Origin: Streptomyces sulfonofaciens
GTDB taxonomy: Bacteria > Actinomycetota > Actinomycetes > Streptomycetales > Streptomycetaceae
Direction: 5' to 3'
Length of the DNA stretch: 64,000 bases
NCBI RefSeq assembly: GCF_014656295.1
Contig: NZ_BNCD01000011.1
Span: forward strand, 240,884-304,883
The notes under the pieces were generated by a model that ran no database searches, had not been told where the DNA came from, and saw only the letters and a list, made by a program, of their open reading frames with translations. Of the stretch, positions 54,523 to 62,830 are shown in pieces. The position numbers and the translations under genes were made by a program. Numbering within the stretch: the stretch's first letter is position 1; each line of letters begins with the position of its first letter.

Positions 54523-57501
54523 ATGGATCTGCGTACCAGCGGGTCGGGGCGGACACGGGGCGGCCAGGTATCCCGCCTCGGTTCGCTCCGGATGGTTCTT
54601 GTCTTTCTGGCGCTCGTGCCCAGCGTCGCGCTGCTCGTCCTGTGGGGCCTGAGCACCGCGCAACTCGGTCTCGACTGGCTGAAACTCGCCGAGCAGGACG
54701 CGCTCACCGACCGCAGTGCCGCACTCGCACGGGGCGTCACGCTCCAGCTCCAGGAGGAGCGCAGGCTCACCGGCCTGGTGATCGCCGACGGCAGCGCGTC
54801 CAAGGACGCCATGCTGGCCCAGCGCAAGCGCACCGACGAGGCCGTCAGGGCGTTCGAGGACGCCACCGCGGGCAGGCCCTCGCCGAGGCTCAGGCCCCAG
54901 TTGCGCGACGCACTCGCCAAGGAGCGCACCGCCGTGCGGCAGGTCGGCGGCGTCCGCGCGTCCGTTGACGAGGGCACCGCCACCGACGAGGTCGCCTTCC
55001 AGTCGTTCACCGGCATCATCGAGTCCGGCCTCGGCTTCTTCGAGGCGCTGGGCAACGCGGACGACGGCGAGCTGGCCGCCGCGTTCAAGCCGCTCACCGA
55101 CCTGATGTGGGCCGACGAGATGCTGTCCCGCGAGGACGCGGTGCTCTGCTATAGCTGGGCGTCGGGCAGCATCCGCCAGGACGACCGGTCCAACTTCAGC
55201 CAGTGGATCGGCACCCAGAACTTCCTCCTCGACAGCGAGGTCACCCCGCGGGTGACCGAGGAGGAGCGGGACGGCCTGCAGGACCTGACCGGCAGCGACG
55301 CGTGGCAGACCAAGTCGGCGGTGGAGGCGGCCCTGGTCGGCCACCACCCCATGGACACCGCCGGGCTGCCGCGCACCAGCGGCCAGTGGCGGCAGGCGAT
55401 GCGCACCGTCCAGCCGCGATTCGCCGCGGTCGTCCGGCAGCGCGCCGAGGTGACGGACGACGTCACCGGCGACGCCGTCGGCGAACTGAAGGTCCGCATG
55501 AGGACCTACGGCGCGATCTGCCTCGGCACGGTCCTCGTGGTGATCGTCCTCAGCGTGCTGCTCTCCGGCTCGCTGCGGCGCCGCATCCTCGCCCTGCGCG
55601 ACGAGGCCGCCCGCCTGGAGACCGAGCTGCCCGAGGTGATGGAACGGCTGCGCGGCGGCGAGGACGTGGACGTCGACGCGGAGGTCCGCGAGATCCCCTA
55701 CCGGCGCGACGAACTGGGCCGGCTCGGCCTGGCGCTCAACCTCGCCCGGCGGGCCGCGGTCGAGACCGCCGTCCGCGAGACCGAGCAGCACCGCGGCTTC
55801 CAGCGGATGCTGCAGCGCATCGCCCGCCGCACCCAACTGCTGATCGGGCTCCAGCTCAAGAAGCTGGACGAGATGGAACGCAGCCAGGAGGACCCCCAGA
55901 TCCTGGAGGGCCTCTTCGACCTCGACCACCTGACGTCCCGCCTGCGCCGCTACGAGGAGAACCTGGTCGTGCTCGGCGGCGGGCAGCCGCAGCGCCGCTG
56001 GCGCAATCCGGTGCGCGTCGTCGACGTGCTGCGTGCCGCCCTGGGCGAGGTGCAGGACTACCGCAGGATCCAGATCGAGGTCACCCAGGAGCCCTGGCTC
56101 TCCGGGCGCGCGGTGGGCCCGCTCGTCCACATCCTGGCGGAGCTGATGGAGAACGCCGCGGCCTTCTCGAAGCCGCCCAACCCGGTGGAGGCGCGCGCCG
56201 GTGCCGTCGGCCGCGGCCTCGCCGTGGAGATCGAGGACCGCGGCATCGGCATGGACCCCGAGGGCTACGACACCGTCAACCGGCTGATGGCCAAGCCGCC
56301 CCAGCTCGACGTGCTGTCCCGGGCCGAGGACGCGCGGCTCGGCCTCTACGTGGTGGCCAGGCTCGCCTCGGACCTGGGGCTCCAGGTGGAGTTCAGGCCC
56401 TCGGCCTACGGCGGCACCCGGGTGATCGTGATGGTCCCCGCCGAACTGGTCGCCGAGGCGCCCGCCCCCGGCGCCGCGGACGTCGAGACCCCGATCAGCT
56501 CCCGCGCACGCCTGCGGGCCGCCAACACACCGGACGGCACGGGGCGCCACCGCGCCGTCCGGCGCGAGGACGGGGCCGCGGCGGACGCGCTCACGCCGGC
56601 GCGGCACCGGGCCGCGCAACCGCACACCACGGGGCAGGGCCACCAGGCGGCGGGGGAGCCGGCGGGCACCCCCGCACCGGCACCGGCCGGGCGGCGAAGC
56701 GCGCACGCCCGCGCCGGGATCGCCGCCCCGCCGGGGCCCGTGCACACCGCACCCGGTCCCGACCTGCCGCAGATGCCGGGCCCAGCGGCGGGCGCGGCCC
56801 GCGAAGGGGGCGCCGACCCCGTCCCGGCCGCCGCCGTCCCGGCCGGCAGCGCCCCGCCGGCGGACCGCACGACACGGGACGACGCCTTCGCCCGCGGCGT
56901 CCCGTCGTGGGTGCGCACCCTCCCGGGACCGGCCTCCGGCGACGCCCCGGGGCCGACCGCCGCGGCGGACGCGGCGGGGCCGGTGCCCACCGCGCCGCGG
57001 CCCGGCGGACCCCGGTCCCTGCCCGCCCCGGGTGCCGCCGCGCTGCTGGGGCTGCCGATACGCGCCCGCGGTCAGGCGCGCGGCCCGGGGATCCCGACCA
57101 GCTCGGCGGGTTCCGGACCACCGCCCCGGGGACCCGGCGGGCCGCCCGGCCCCCGGCCACTGCCAAGCCGGCCCCCCGGCACCCCGCCCGCCCCGGCCCC
57201 GGGGCCAGGCCCCGCCCCGTCCGGGGAAGGACCGGGCCCCCTCTCCCCGCTGCCCAGGCGGGTACGGCAGGCCAGCCTCGCCCCCGAGCTGAAGGACCCC
57301 AGGCGCGGGCTCCGGCGGCCCGGGGGCGCGGACGGACGTGCGCCGCAGGACAACCCGCGCCCCGAGCGGTCCGGCGCCGCCATCGGCGCCTTCCAGCGGC
57401 AGTCCCGGCGCTCCCGTGGCCTGCCGCAGCCGGCAGCTCCACCCACCACCGGTGCACCCGCACCTGGTTCCCGTCCCACCTCCACGGAAGATGCGCCATG
57501 A
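54523..57501 (+). CDS. cvnA: Conservon 2 CvnA: NIT-domain sensor ATPase
   Basis: 992 residues; ATG preceded by GCGGGGGAAA. Transmembrane helix at about 25-45 (MVLVFLALVPSVALLVLWGL). A NIT-like helical sensor domain follows (about 50-320, with RSAALARGVTLQLQEERR), then a second helix (ICLGTVLVVIVLSVLLSG) and HAMP. The ATPase domain has LAELMENAAAFSKPP (N-box), IEDRGIGMDP and LGLYVVARLASDLG. The last 300 residues are Pro/Ala/Gly-rich. NIT domains sense nitrate and nitrite in some proteins; sensing here is inferred only. Overlaps cvnB (ATGA). Confidence 0.9.
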   Translation: MDLRTSGSGRTRGGQVSRLGSLRMVLVFLALVPSVALLVLWGLSTAQLGLDWLKLAEQDALTDRSAALARGVTLQLQEERRLTGLVIADGSASKDAMLAQRKRTDEAVRAFEDATAGRPSPRLRPQLRDALAKERTAVRQVGGVRASVDEGTATDEVAFQSFTGIIESGLGFFEALGNADDGELAAAFKPLTDLMWADEMLSREDAVLCYSWASGSIRQDDRSNFSQWIGTQNFLLDSEVTPRVTEEERDGLQDLTGSDAWQTKSAVEAALVGHHPMDTAGLPRTSGQWRQAMRTVQPRFAAVVRQRAEVTDDVTGDAVGELKVRMRTYGAICLGTVLVVIVLSVLLSGSLRRRILALRDEAARLETELPEVMERLRGGEDVDVDAEVREIPYRRDELGRLGLALNLARRAAVETAVRETEQHRGFQRMLQRIARRTQLLIGLQLKKLDEMERSQEDPQILEGLFDLDHLTSRLRRYEENLVVLGGGQPQRRWRNPVRVVDVLRAALGEVQDYRRIQIEVTQEPWLSGRAVGPLVHILAELMENAAAFSKPPNPVEARAGAVGRGLAVEIEDRGIGMDPEGYDTVNRLMAKPPQLDVLSRAEDARLGLYVVARLASDLGLQVEFRPSAYGGTRVIVMVPAELVAEAPAPGAADVETPISSRARLRAANTPDGTGRHRAVRREDGAAADALTPARHRAAQPHTTGQGHQAAGEPAGTPAPAPAGRRSAHARAGIAAPPGPVHTAPGPDLPQMPGPAAGAAREGGADPVPAAAVPAGSAPPADRTTRDDAFARGVPSWVRTLPGPASGDAPGPTAAADAAGPVPTAPRPGGPRSLPAPGAAALLGLPIRARGQARGPGIPTSSAGSGPPPRGPGGPPGPRPLPSRPPGTPPAPAPGPGPAPSGEGPGPLSPLPRRVRQASLAPELKDPRRGLRRPGGADGRAPQDNPRPERSGAAIGAFQRQSRRSRGLPQPAAPPTTGAPAPGSRPTSTEDAP

Positions 57502-57935
57502 CACAACAGCGGACCACCGCCACCGACCGTGACCTCGACTGGCTGCTGGACGGCCTGGTGGGCCAGGTCGCGGGCGCCCGGCACGCCATCGTGCTGTCCG
57601 ACGACGGCCTCGTCGTCAGCCAGTCGGGGACCATCGAGCGCGGCGACGCCGAGCGGCTCGCCGCCATCGCCACCGGCCAGCAGAGTCTGGCCCGGGGCGT
57701 GGACGACCTGTTCGACGGCGGCGCCGTACGGCAGGTCATCGTCGAGCTGACGGACCTGTGGCTGTTCATCACCACCGCGGGCCGCGGCACCCACCTGGCC
57801 GTGGTGGCCTCCCAGGACGTGGACGCCGAGTTGATGTCCGTCGCCATGCACACCCTCGTCCAGCAGGTCGGCAGGACCCTCGGCACGGACCACAGGACGG
57901 ACACCGGTGCCACCGACGGGGGTGGACGTGTGTGA
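57498..57935 (+). CDS. cvnB: Conservon 2 CvnB: roadblock/LC7-domain protein
   Basis: 145 residues. Typical roadblock core: RDLDWLLDGLVGQVAGARHAIVLSDDGLVVSQSG and VIVELTDLWLFITTAGRGTHLAVVA. ATG overlaps the cvnA stop. It presumably links CvnA and the GTPase CvnD. Confidence 0.95.
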   Translation: MTQQRTTATDRDLDWLLDGLVGQVAGARHAIVLSDDGLVVSQSGTIERGDAERLAAIATGQQSLARGVDDLFDGGAVRQVIVELTDLWLFITTAGRGTHLAVVASQDVDAELMSVAMHTLVQQVGRTLGTDHRTDTGATDGGGRV

Positions 57936-58312
57936 GCCACTGGACGGACGGCCTGGAGCCGGACGCCGATGACACACTCGTCCGGCCCTTCACCATCACC
58001 CGGGGCCGCACGGCCCCGGGGCGGTCCGACGTCGAACTGATCACGGTGGTCACCACGATCGCCCCCGACGGCGAACCGGCACCCCGGCCCGGCCTGGAGC
58101 CCGAGCACCGCAGGATCATCAGACAGTGCCGGACACCGGCCGTGGTGGCGGAGGTCTGCGCCGACCTGAACCTGCCGGTGTCCGTGACGAAGATCCTGGT
58201 CGGGGACCTGCTCCAGTTCGGCCTGGTGACGGTCCGTCCGCCCGTGGGCCGTACCGTTGGCTTCGACCGCGACCTCCTACAGGCGGTGAGAGATGGACTC
58301 GAACGACTCTGA
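57932..58312 (+). CDS. cvnC: Conservon 2 CvnC: DUF742 protein
   Basis: 126 residues from the GTG at 57932 overlapping the cvnB stop (GTGA). DUF742 features: VRPFTITRGRTAPG near the N-terminus and the C-terminal winged-helix-like VVAEVCADLNLPVSVTKILVGDLLQFGLVTV. Role in the complex unknown. Confidence 0.95.
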   Translation: MSHWTDGLEPDADDTLVRPFTITRGRTAPGRSDVELITVVTTIAPDGEPAPRPGLEPEHRRIIRQCRTPAVVAEVCADLNLPVSVTKILVGDLLQFGLVTVRPPVGRTVGFDRDLLQAVRDGLERL

Positions 58313-58919
58313 GGACGGCAGAGACAGCGGCACGGCACCCGCCGCGCCCGTCGCCGTCAAGATCCTGATCGCCGGTGGCTTCGGGGTCGGCAAGACCACC
58401 ATGGTCGGCACGACCAGCGAGACCACCCCGGTACGCACCGAGGAGGTGCTGACCCACGCCTCCACCGGCGTCGACGACCTGTCGGGCGTCGCGCGCAAGT
58501 GCACCACCACGGTCGCGCTCGACTTCGGCAGGATCACCGTCGACCCGTCGCTGGTGGTCTACCTCTTCGGCACACCGGGCCAGGAGCGCTTCTGGTTCAT
58601 GTGGGACGACCTGGTGAACGGCGCCCTGGGGGCGGTGGTGCTGGTCGACACCCGGCGGCTGGACATCAGCTTCGCGTCGGTGGACTTCTTCGAGAGCCGG
58701 GGCATCCCGTTCGTCGTCGGGGTCAACTGCTTCGACGGCCGCCAGGAGCGCACCGAGCAGGAGGTCCGCGAGGCACTCGCCCTCGACCCCGGCGTGCCCC
58801 TGCTGCTGCGTGACGTACGCCGCAGGGCCGACTGCCGCGACCTGCTGCTCGCCCTGATGGACCGGCTGATGGAGCGCACCGTCCGCGCGGCGGCGACGGC
58901 GGACGCCGCGGCGGGGTGA
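58293..58919 (+). CDS. cvnD: Conservon 2 CvnD: small Ras-like GTPase
   Basis: 208 residues, overlapping cvnC by 20 nt as in conservon 1. GGFGVGKTT P-loop, TTVALDFGRI, LFGTPGQERF (DxxG-like), GVNCFDG in place of NKxD. Closely parallel in layout to the conservon 1 GTPase but without the long N-terminal extension. GTP-binding signalling output. Confidence 0.95.
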   Translation: MDSNDSEDGRDSGTAPAAPVAVKILIAGGFGVGKTTMVGTTSETTPVRTEEVLTHASTGVDDLSGVARKCTTTVALDFGRITVDPSLVVYLFGTPGQERFWFMWDDLVNGALGAVVLVDTRRLDISFASVDFFESRGIPFVVGVNCFDGRQERTEQEVREALALDPGVPLLLRDVRRRADCRDLLLALMDRLMERTVRAAATADAAAG

Positions 58920-58981
58920 GAACGACGGGGCCCGGCGGGTGGGAGGGACGGGGCACCGGGCGCCGCCGTGCGGTACCGGGC

Positions 58982-59098
58982 CCGTCGGCGCGTGTGCCGC
59001 CCGGTCCGTCGGCGCGTGTGCCGCCTGGTCCTGCGGCCGATAATCGGGGCGTGACACCGGCCACCGACCCGATCCCAGGGTGACACCGGCCACCGACC
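58982..59098. repeat. Two pairs of short direct repeats before the F420-type gene
   Basis: ccgtcggcgcgtgtgccgcc occurs twice (about 58981 and 59007) and gtgacaccggccaccgaccc twice (59051 and 59080, spacing 29). Both pairs are in the intergenic leader, which suggests local duplication rather than operator sites. Confidence 0.7.
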
Positions 59099-59114
59099 CA
59101 CGGGAGAACCCAGC

Positions 59115-59522
59115 ATGCCGCGGTACCTCGACACCAAGCACCGGGTCGTCACGGCCTTCCAGCGCCGGGTCGCCAATCCGCTCGCCAGGCTGCTGCCCGG
59201 CCAGATCCTCCTGGAGACCACGGGCAGGGTCTCCGGCCTGCCGCGCACCACGCCCGTCGGCGGCCGCCGCACCGGCGACGCGTTCTGGCTGGTCTCGGAG
59301 TACGGCGAGGCGTCGCAGTACGTACGGAACATCCAGGCGGATCCCAGGGTCCGGGTGCGCGTCGGGGGCCGCTGGCACACCGGCACGGCCCACCTCCTCC
59401 CGGACGACGACGCCCTCGCCCGTCTGAAGAGCCTGCCGCGCTTCAACAGCGCCGCGGTCCGGACGTTCGGCAGCCGGCTCCTGACCGTGCGGATCGATCT
59501 GGACGGACCCGGGGAGCGGTAG
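59115..59522 (+). CDS. DDN-like F420/quinone-reductase family protein (nitroreductase)
   Basis: 135 residues. Split-beta-barrel flavin-binding fold: LLETTGRVSGLPRTTPVGG, then FWLVSEYGEASQYVRNIQADPRVRVRVGGRWHTG, typical of the DDN family. Members use F420H2 or reduce quinones and nitro compounds, and some are stress-protective. ATG with a GGGAGAACC upstream. Single gene, no operon evident. Confidence 0.88.
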   Translation: MPRYLDTKHRVVTAFQRRVANPLARLLPGQILLETTGRVSGLPRTTPVGGRRTGDAFWLVSEYGEASQYVRNIQADPRVRVRVGGRWHTGTAHLLPDDDALARLKSLPRFNSAAVRTFGSRLLTVRIDLDGPGER

Positions 59523-59589
59523 CCGTCGGCTTCGGCGCACGGGACCGACGGGGCGGGGTGCGCCGCCCCGGGAGGGTTCCCGAGGCGGG

Positions 59590-59910
59590 CGGTGCACCAT
59601 TCCCGCGGAGCTGCCCACCGCCGAGGAACGTGCCGAGATCTTCTCGGTTCCCCTGCGCAGACGCCGCCGGCTGCCCGCCGAGTTCGACATCGCCACCCTG
59701 GCGGTCCGCTCCGAGGGGTACGTGGGCGCGGAGATCGAGCGGACCGTCGTGGACGCCGTGTACGTCGGCTTCCACCAGGATCGTGAGTGCACCGCAGACG
59801 ACGTCCTCGCCGCGCTCGGCCGGCAGGCGCCGCTCCCGGTCTCCCAGCCGGAGACCACCGGGGCGCTGCGCGGCTGGTGCGGGAGGGCCGCGCGCCGTCC
59901 GCGTGCTGCG
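59590..59910 (+). pseudogene. Remnant of an AAA+ ATPase, C-terminal lid region (Ycf46/FtsH-like)
   Basis: In frame 1, about 105 codons without a usable start match the end of an AAA+ ATPase: ELPTAEERAEIFSVPLRRRRRLPAEF, then EGYVGAEIERTVVDAVYVGF (sensor 2-like region, with the arginine of ..EI.. helix), and a final helical tail. Walker A and B are absent, so the N-terminal ATPase core has been lost. Downstream the reading drifts into non-homologous sequence. In related genomes AAA+ proteins of this type (Ycf46-like) are neighbours of DUF1257 (Ycf35-like) genes, and one is adjacent here. Confidence 0.7.
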
Positions 59911-60191
59911 CGGAGCCGGTGGCGGCGAAGGGCCCCTCCCGCCGTCCCCCTCGAACCCCTGGGCCCCGGGGCCTGGTCTGGATCACGCTGCGCTCGCGGG
60001 GCCCGGCACGCCCGTCCGCGGCGCTGTCGTCGGTCCCCGGCGCTCCGCGTCGGCTCCCTCCTGCGCCTTGCGGCCGCACGCACCAGGCCCCGCTCCCTGA
60101 TCCAGCCCGATCCGAACGAAGGACCCCAGCCATGGGCCCCTGGGCCCTTGCCACCCGGGACCGCTCCACCCACCGCAGAGCCGGAGGTCCG
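59911..60191. other. Short spacer between ATPase remnant and DUF1257 gene
   Basis: 281 bases of GC-rich sequence. An in-frame ATG at 60132 has AAGGA upstream and could extend the DUF1257 protein by 20 residues. No other feature is visible. Confidence 0.4.
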
Positions 60192-60821
60192 ATGTCGCGC
60201 TTCACCGCCATGACCACGCGGATCACCGATCCCGGCGCGCTGTGCGCCGCACTCGCGGGCGTCGGCCACGACACCGTGCAGGTCCACGACGACCCGCAGC
60301 CCCTCTTCGGCTGCCGCGCCGGCCGGCGCACCGACCGCGCCCATGCGATCGGCCGCCGCCACATCGGCCGTGCCTCCAACGACATCGGCTACCGCCACCG
60401 CAGCGAGGGCCACTACGCGGCGGTCATCAGCGAGTACGACCGCGGGAAGCACGACGACGGCTGGCCGGTCGGGCTGACGGCCCGCCGCGCCTACCACCTC
60501 ACGGCCGCCACCCTGGCCGCCCAGGGCTTCCACCTCACCGACGGGACGACGGCGGACGACGGGACGGTGCGGAGGGTGCCGGCGGATGGGCAGGCGGCGC
60601 TTCGGGCCCGGGCCGGGGCCCGCCGGGCCGGGGCCCGGACGCGTCCCGGCCCGAGCCGGGGGTCTCCGGTGCGGGCCGGGGGTCTCCGGGGTGACGCCGA
60701 CCGGTCCCGGCCGGCACTCGTCAGAAGCTCACCGGGGAGGTCTGCGTGCACTTCTTCCAGTCGACCCAGGGCCGGGTGCCGTCCGCCGCGGGGGCCATGG
60801 CGTACTTCGGATCGCCGGTGA
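60192..60821 (+). CDS. DUF1257 (Ycf35-like) protein with abnormal C-terminus
   Basis: 209 residues from the ATG at 60192 (GGAGG upstream). The N-terminal part (MSRFTAMTTRITDPGALCAALAGVG) and the middle (NDIGYRHRSEGHYAAVISEYD) match DUF1257, whose members are usually about 120-140 residues. After about residue 130 the frame continues in Arg/Gly/Pro-rich sequence and overlaps the opposing gene by 101 bp, so the original stop was probably lost by a frameshift. With the truncated AAA+ gene this suggests a decaying Ycf46/Ycf35-like operon. Biological role unknown. Confidence 0.7.
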   Translation: MSRFTAMTTRITDPGALCAALAGVGHDTVQVHDDPQPLFGCRAGRRTDRAHAIGRRHIGRASNDIGYRHRSEGHYAAVISEYDRGKHDDGWPVGLTARRAYHLTAATLAAQGFHLTDGTTADDGTVRRVPADGQAALRARAGARRAGARTRPGPSRGSPVRAGGLRGDADRSRPALVRSSPGRSACTSSSRPRAGCRPPRGPWRTSDRR

Positions 60822-62478
60822 CCGTCTGCGTCTTGTGCTCGTGGGAGACGGAGATGCCGAAGACCTTGAAGCCGAGCGAGGCCTCACCGAGGGCGACGCC
60901 GAAGCCGATACCGAGCGACGCGTTCCACCAGTCGGTGTTCGCCGCGTAGTCGATCTTCGAGAGCTGCGCCTTGTCGTGCAGCAGCCGTTCGATGGGCGTG
61001 GCGTTTGGGCCCAGCGGCCTCGTCGCGTCGGACGGGGTCGGCAGCCCGGAGGAGGCGGGGTCGTCGCCGCGGCCGCGCAGCCAGTCCTCGACGGTGTCGG
61101 CGTCCTTGCCGCTCAGGTCGACCTGCGCGGACTCCGTGTGGATCTGCGACGTCGTCTTGCCTCCGCCGCCACCGACCTCGATCGTGACGGGCCCGGCGTT
61201 CGCCCCGGCCCCGGCCTCCGCGCCGGCGGTCGAGCCCGACTCCTCGCTGGTCGTGATCGTCAGCTTCTGCGGGTGGTGCGGCGAGCCGTTCTTCTCCTCC
61301 TCGTCGTAGGCGGCGGCGTCGTACGTCACGGACACCTGCTGCATCCGGGACGCCTGCGCCTGCCCGCCCGGGCCCGCCTTGCCGCCGAGGGAGAAGGTGT
61401 AGACGAAGGTGATCTTGCCCGCGTCCTTGCCCGTCCTGGTGCGCAGGACCGTCACGTCGTCGGACATCGAGCCCGTCAGCCCGTCCGCGGAGATGCTGCC
61501 TATGCCGTCGTCCTCCTTCCCGTCGTCGCCCTTCTTGCCGTCACCGCCCTTGTCGCCCTTGTCGCCCTTGCCGTCCTTGGGGCCCTTCTTGAACGCCTTG
61601 CCGAAGCTCACCCCGCCGGACAGCTCGTCGGTGGTCTTGGTGACGTCGACGTCGGGCATCGACTCCGGGTCGGCCTCACCCATCATGTCGTTGGCGTTGT
61701 TCCTGCAACCGGCGATGCTGATCGGATTGACCATGTAGGGCAGGGCGTCGCAGGTGTCCTCCTCGTGCATGCCGTGGATGAACTGCTTCGCGTCGGCCAT
61801 GTTGGCCTCCAGGTCCGCCTGCGGATCCCCCGACTTGTGCTTGTTGAACAACCACTGGCCGCCCGTGCTGCTCCCGTGCATGTAGTCGACGCCCAGGGAG
61901 GCGTCGCCGCCCCAGTCCTTCAGACCGGGGATGCCCGCCGAGATGCCGGCGCCCGCTCCGATCGCGGAGCTCTTCACCTCCTGGACGGTGACCTCGCCGT
62001 TGGACCACTGCTGCACCACGAGTTCCTCGGAGCCGCTCATCTTGAAGAAGAGGATGTCGACCAGGACCGTCGTCTTGTTCTTGTCCTGGGCGAGCAGGCA
62101 CTTCGCGGGCTCGAAGGGGTCGTCCCCGTGGCCGCCGGGCGGTGAGCCCGGGCCGGCACCGGTGTCGTCGTCGACGTCGCAGGCGCCTCCCGCGTCGAAG
62201 TCGACGATCCTGCACACCGCGTCGTGGAAGCCGGTGGCTATCTGCCCCGGCACGGAGGTGGCCAGCAGTGCTCCGACGATCAGCGCCACCAGACCGATCA
62301 GGGCGACGTATTCGAGGCTGGCCTGTGCGCGGTCGCTCGAAGGCCCGGAAGGCCCCGGAGGATGCGGACGAAGCGTAGGACGCAGAGGACGCGGAGGGCG
62401 GGGAGAGGGCGGAGAACAACGTTGTCCTCCGCGCGTACGACGCCGTCTTTCGACACTTTCGCCGTCTTTCACATGCAT
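60721..62478 (-). CDS. Large surface/secreted protein with Flp/TadE-like N-terminus
   Basis: 585 residues. The pilin-like region DRAQASLEYVALIGLVALIVGALLATSVPGQI is preceded by a 50-residue Arg/Pro-rich leader. The A/Q-A-S-L-E-Y pattern followed by a hydrophobic helix resembles Flp/TadE-type class III signal sequences, with the glutamate at +5. The rest is a long extracytoplasmic region with Lys/Asp/Gly-rich linkers (GDKGDKGG) and no catalytic motif. An AAGGGG site precedes the ATG at 62478. I do not recognise a full-length family; it may be a surface or pseudopilin-like structural protein. Confidence 0.7.
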   Translation of the reverse strand: MHVKDGESVERRRRTRGGQRCSPPSPRPPRPLRPTLRPHPPGPSGPSSDRAQASLEYVALIGLVALIVGALLATSVPGQIATGFHDAVCRIVDFDAGGACDVDDDTGAGPGSPPGGHGDDPFEPAKCLLAQDKNKTTVLVDILFFKMSGSEELVVQQWSNGEVTVQEVKSSAIGAGAGISAGIPGLKDWGGDASLGVDYMHGSSTGGQWLFNKHKSGDPQADLEANMADAKQFIHGMHEEDTCDALPYMVNPISIAGCRNNANDMMGEADPESMPDVDVTKTTDELSGGVSFGKAFKKGPKDGKGDKGDKGGDGKKGDDGKEDDGIGSISADGLTGSMSDDVTVLRTRTGKDAGKITFVYTFSLGGKAGPGGQAQASRMQQVSVTYDAAAYDEEEKNGSPHHPQKLTITTSEESGSTAGAEAGAGANAGPVTIEVGGGGGKTTSQIHTESAQVDLSGKDADTVEDWLRGRGDDPASSGLPTPSDATRPLGPNATPIERLLHDKAQLSKIDYAANTDWWNASLGIGFGVALGEASLGFKVFGISVSHEHKTQTVTGDPKYAMAPAADGTRPWVDWKKCTQTSPVSF

Positions 62479-62830
62479 CGCGTGAGCCCCTTACGATCGC
62501 GGTCCCGGCCCGACGAGGTCCTGACGACCGTAGGAAGGGGAGCGGGCCCAAAGGCAGAGCCTTCGAGGCCCAAGGGGGGCCCAAATAAGGGGAGTTGGTT
62601 CCACTTGGCAGATGGACTGCCGGCCGGTGGACCGCGGTCCTTCCGGCGGGTCCCGGGCCCGGGGCACCTCGCAGGGCGCAGTCCGGGCCCGGGGGCGGGT
62701 CGGTGCGCGAGCCCAGCGGTCGGTGCGCGGGCCCAGCGGTCGGTGCGCGGGCCCAGCGGTCGATCCCGGGCCCAGCGGTCGGTGCCGGGCGCTCAGCGCA
62801 TGCGCCGCACGGCAGGCGCCGCGGTAGGTG
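62479..62830. other. Spacer with 20-bp tandem repeat
   Basis: 352 bases between the surface-protein gene and the penicillin-binding protein gene, both on the - strand. It holds the repeat described at 62699-62790 and no ORF with a ribosome site. Confidence 0.5.
62699..62790. repeat. About four tandem copies of a 20-bp unit (gcccagcggtcggtgcgcgg)
   Basis: Copies at 62711-62730 and 62731-62750 are perfect. The next two are degenerate and a partial copy lies before them. It is immediately downstream of the penicillin-binding protein stop codon. Confidence 0.8.

Noticed and set aside
59051..59098. Regulatory direct repeats as operators
   Set aside because: Copies are 29 bp apart with identical GC-rich sequence and no dyad symmetry, so they look like a duplication.
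62699..62790. Possible CRISPR array
   Set aside because: The units are contiguous with no spacers and no cas genes lie near.
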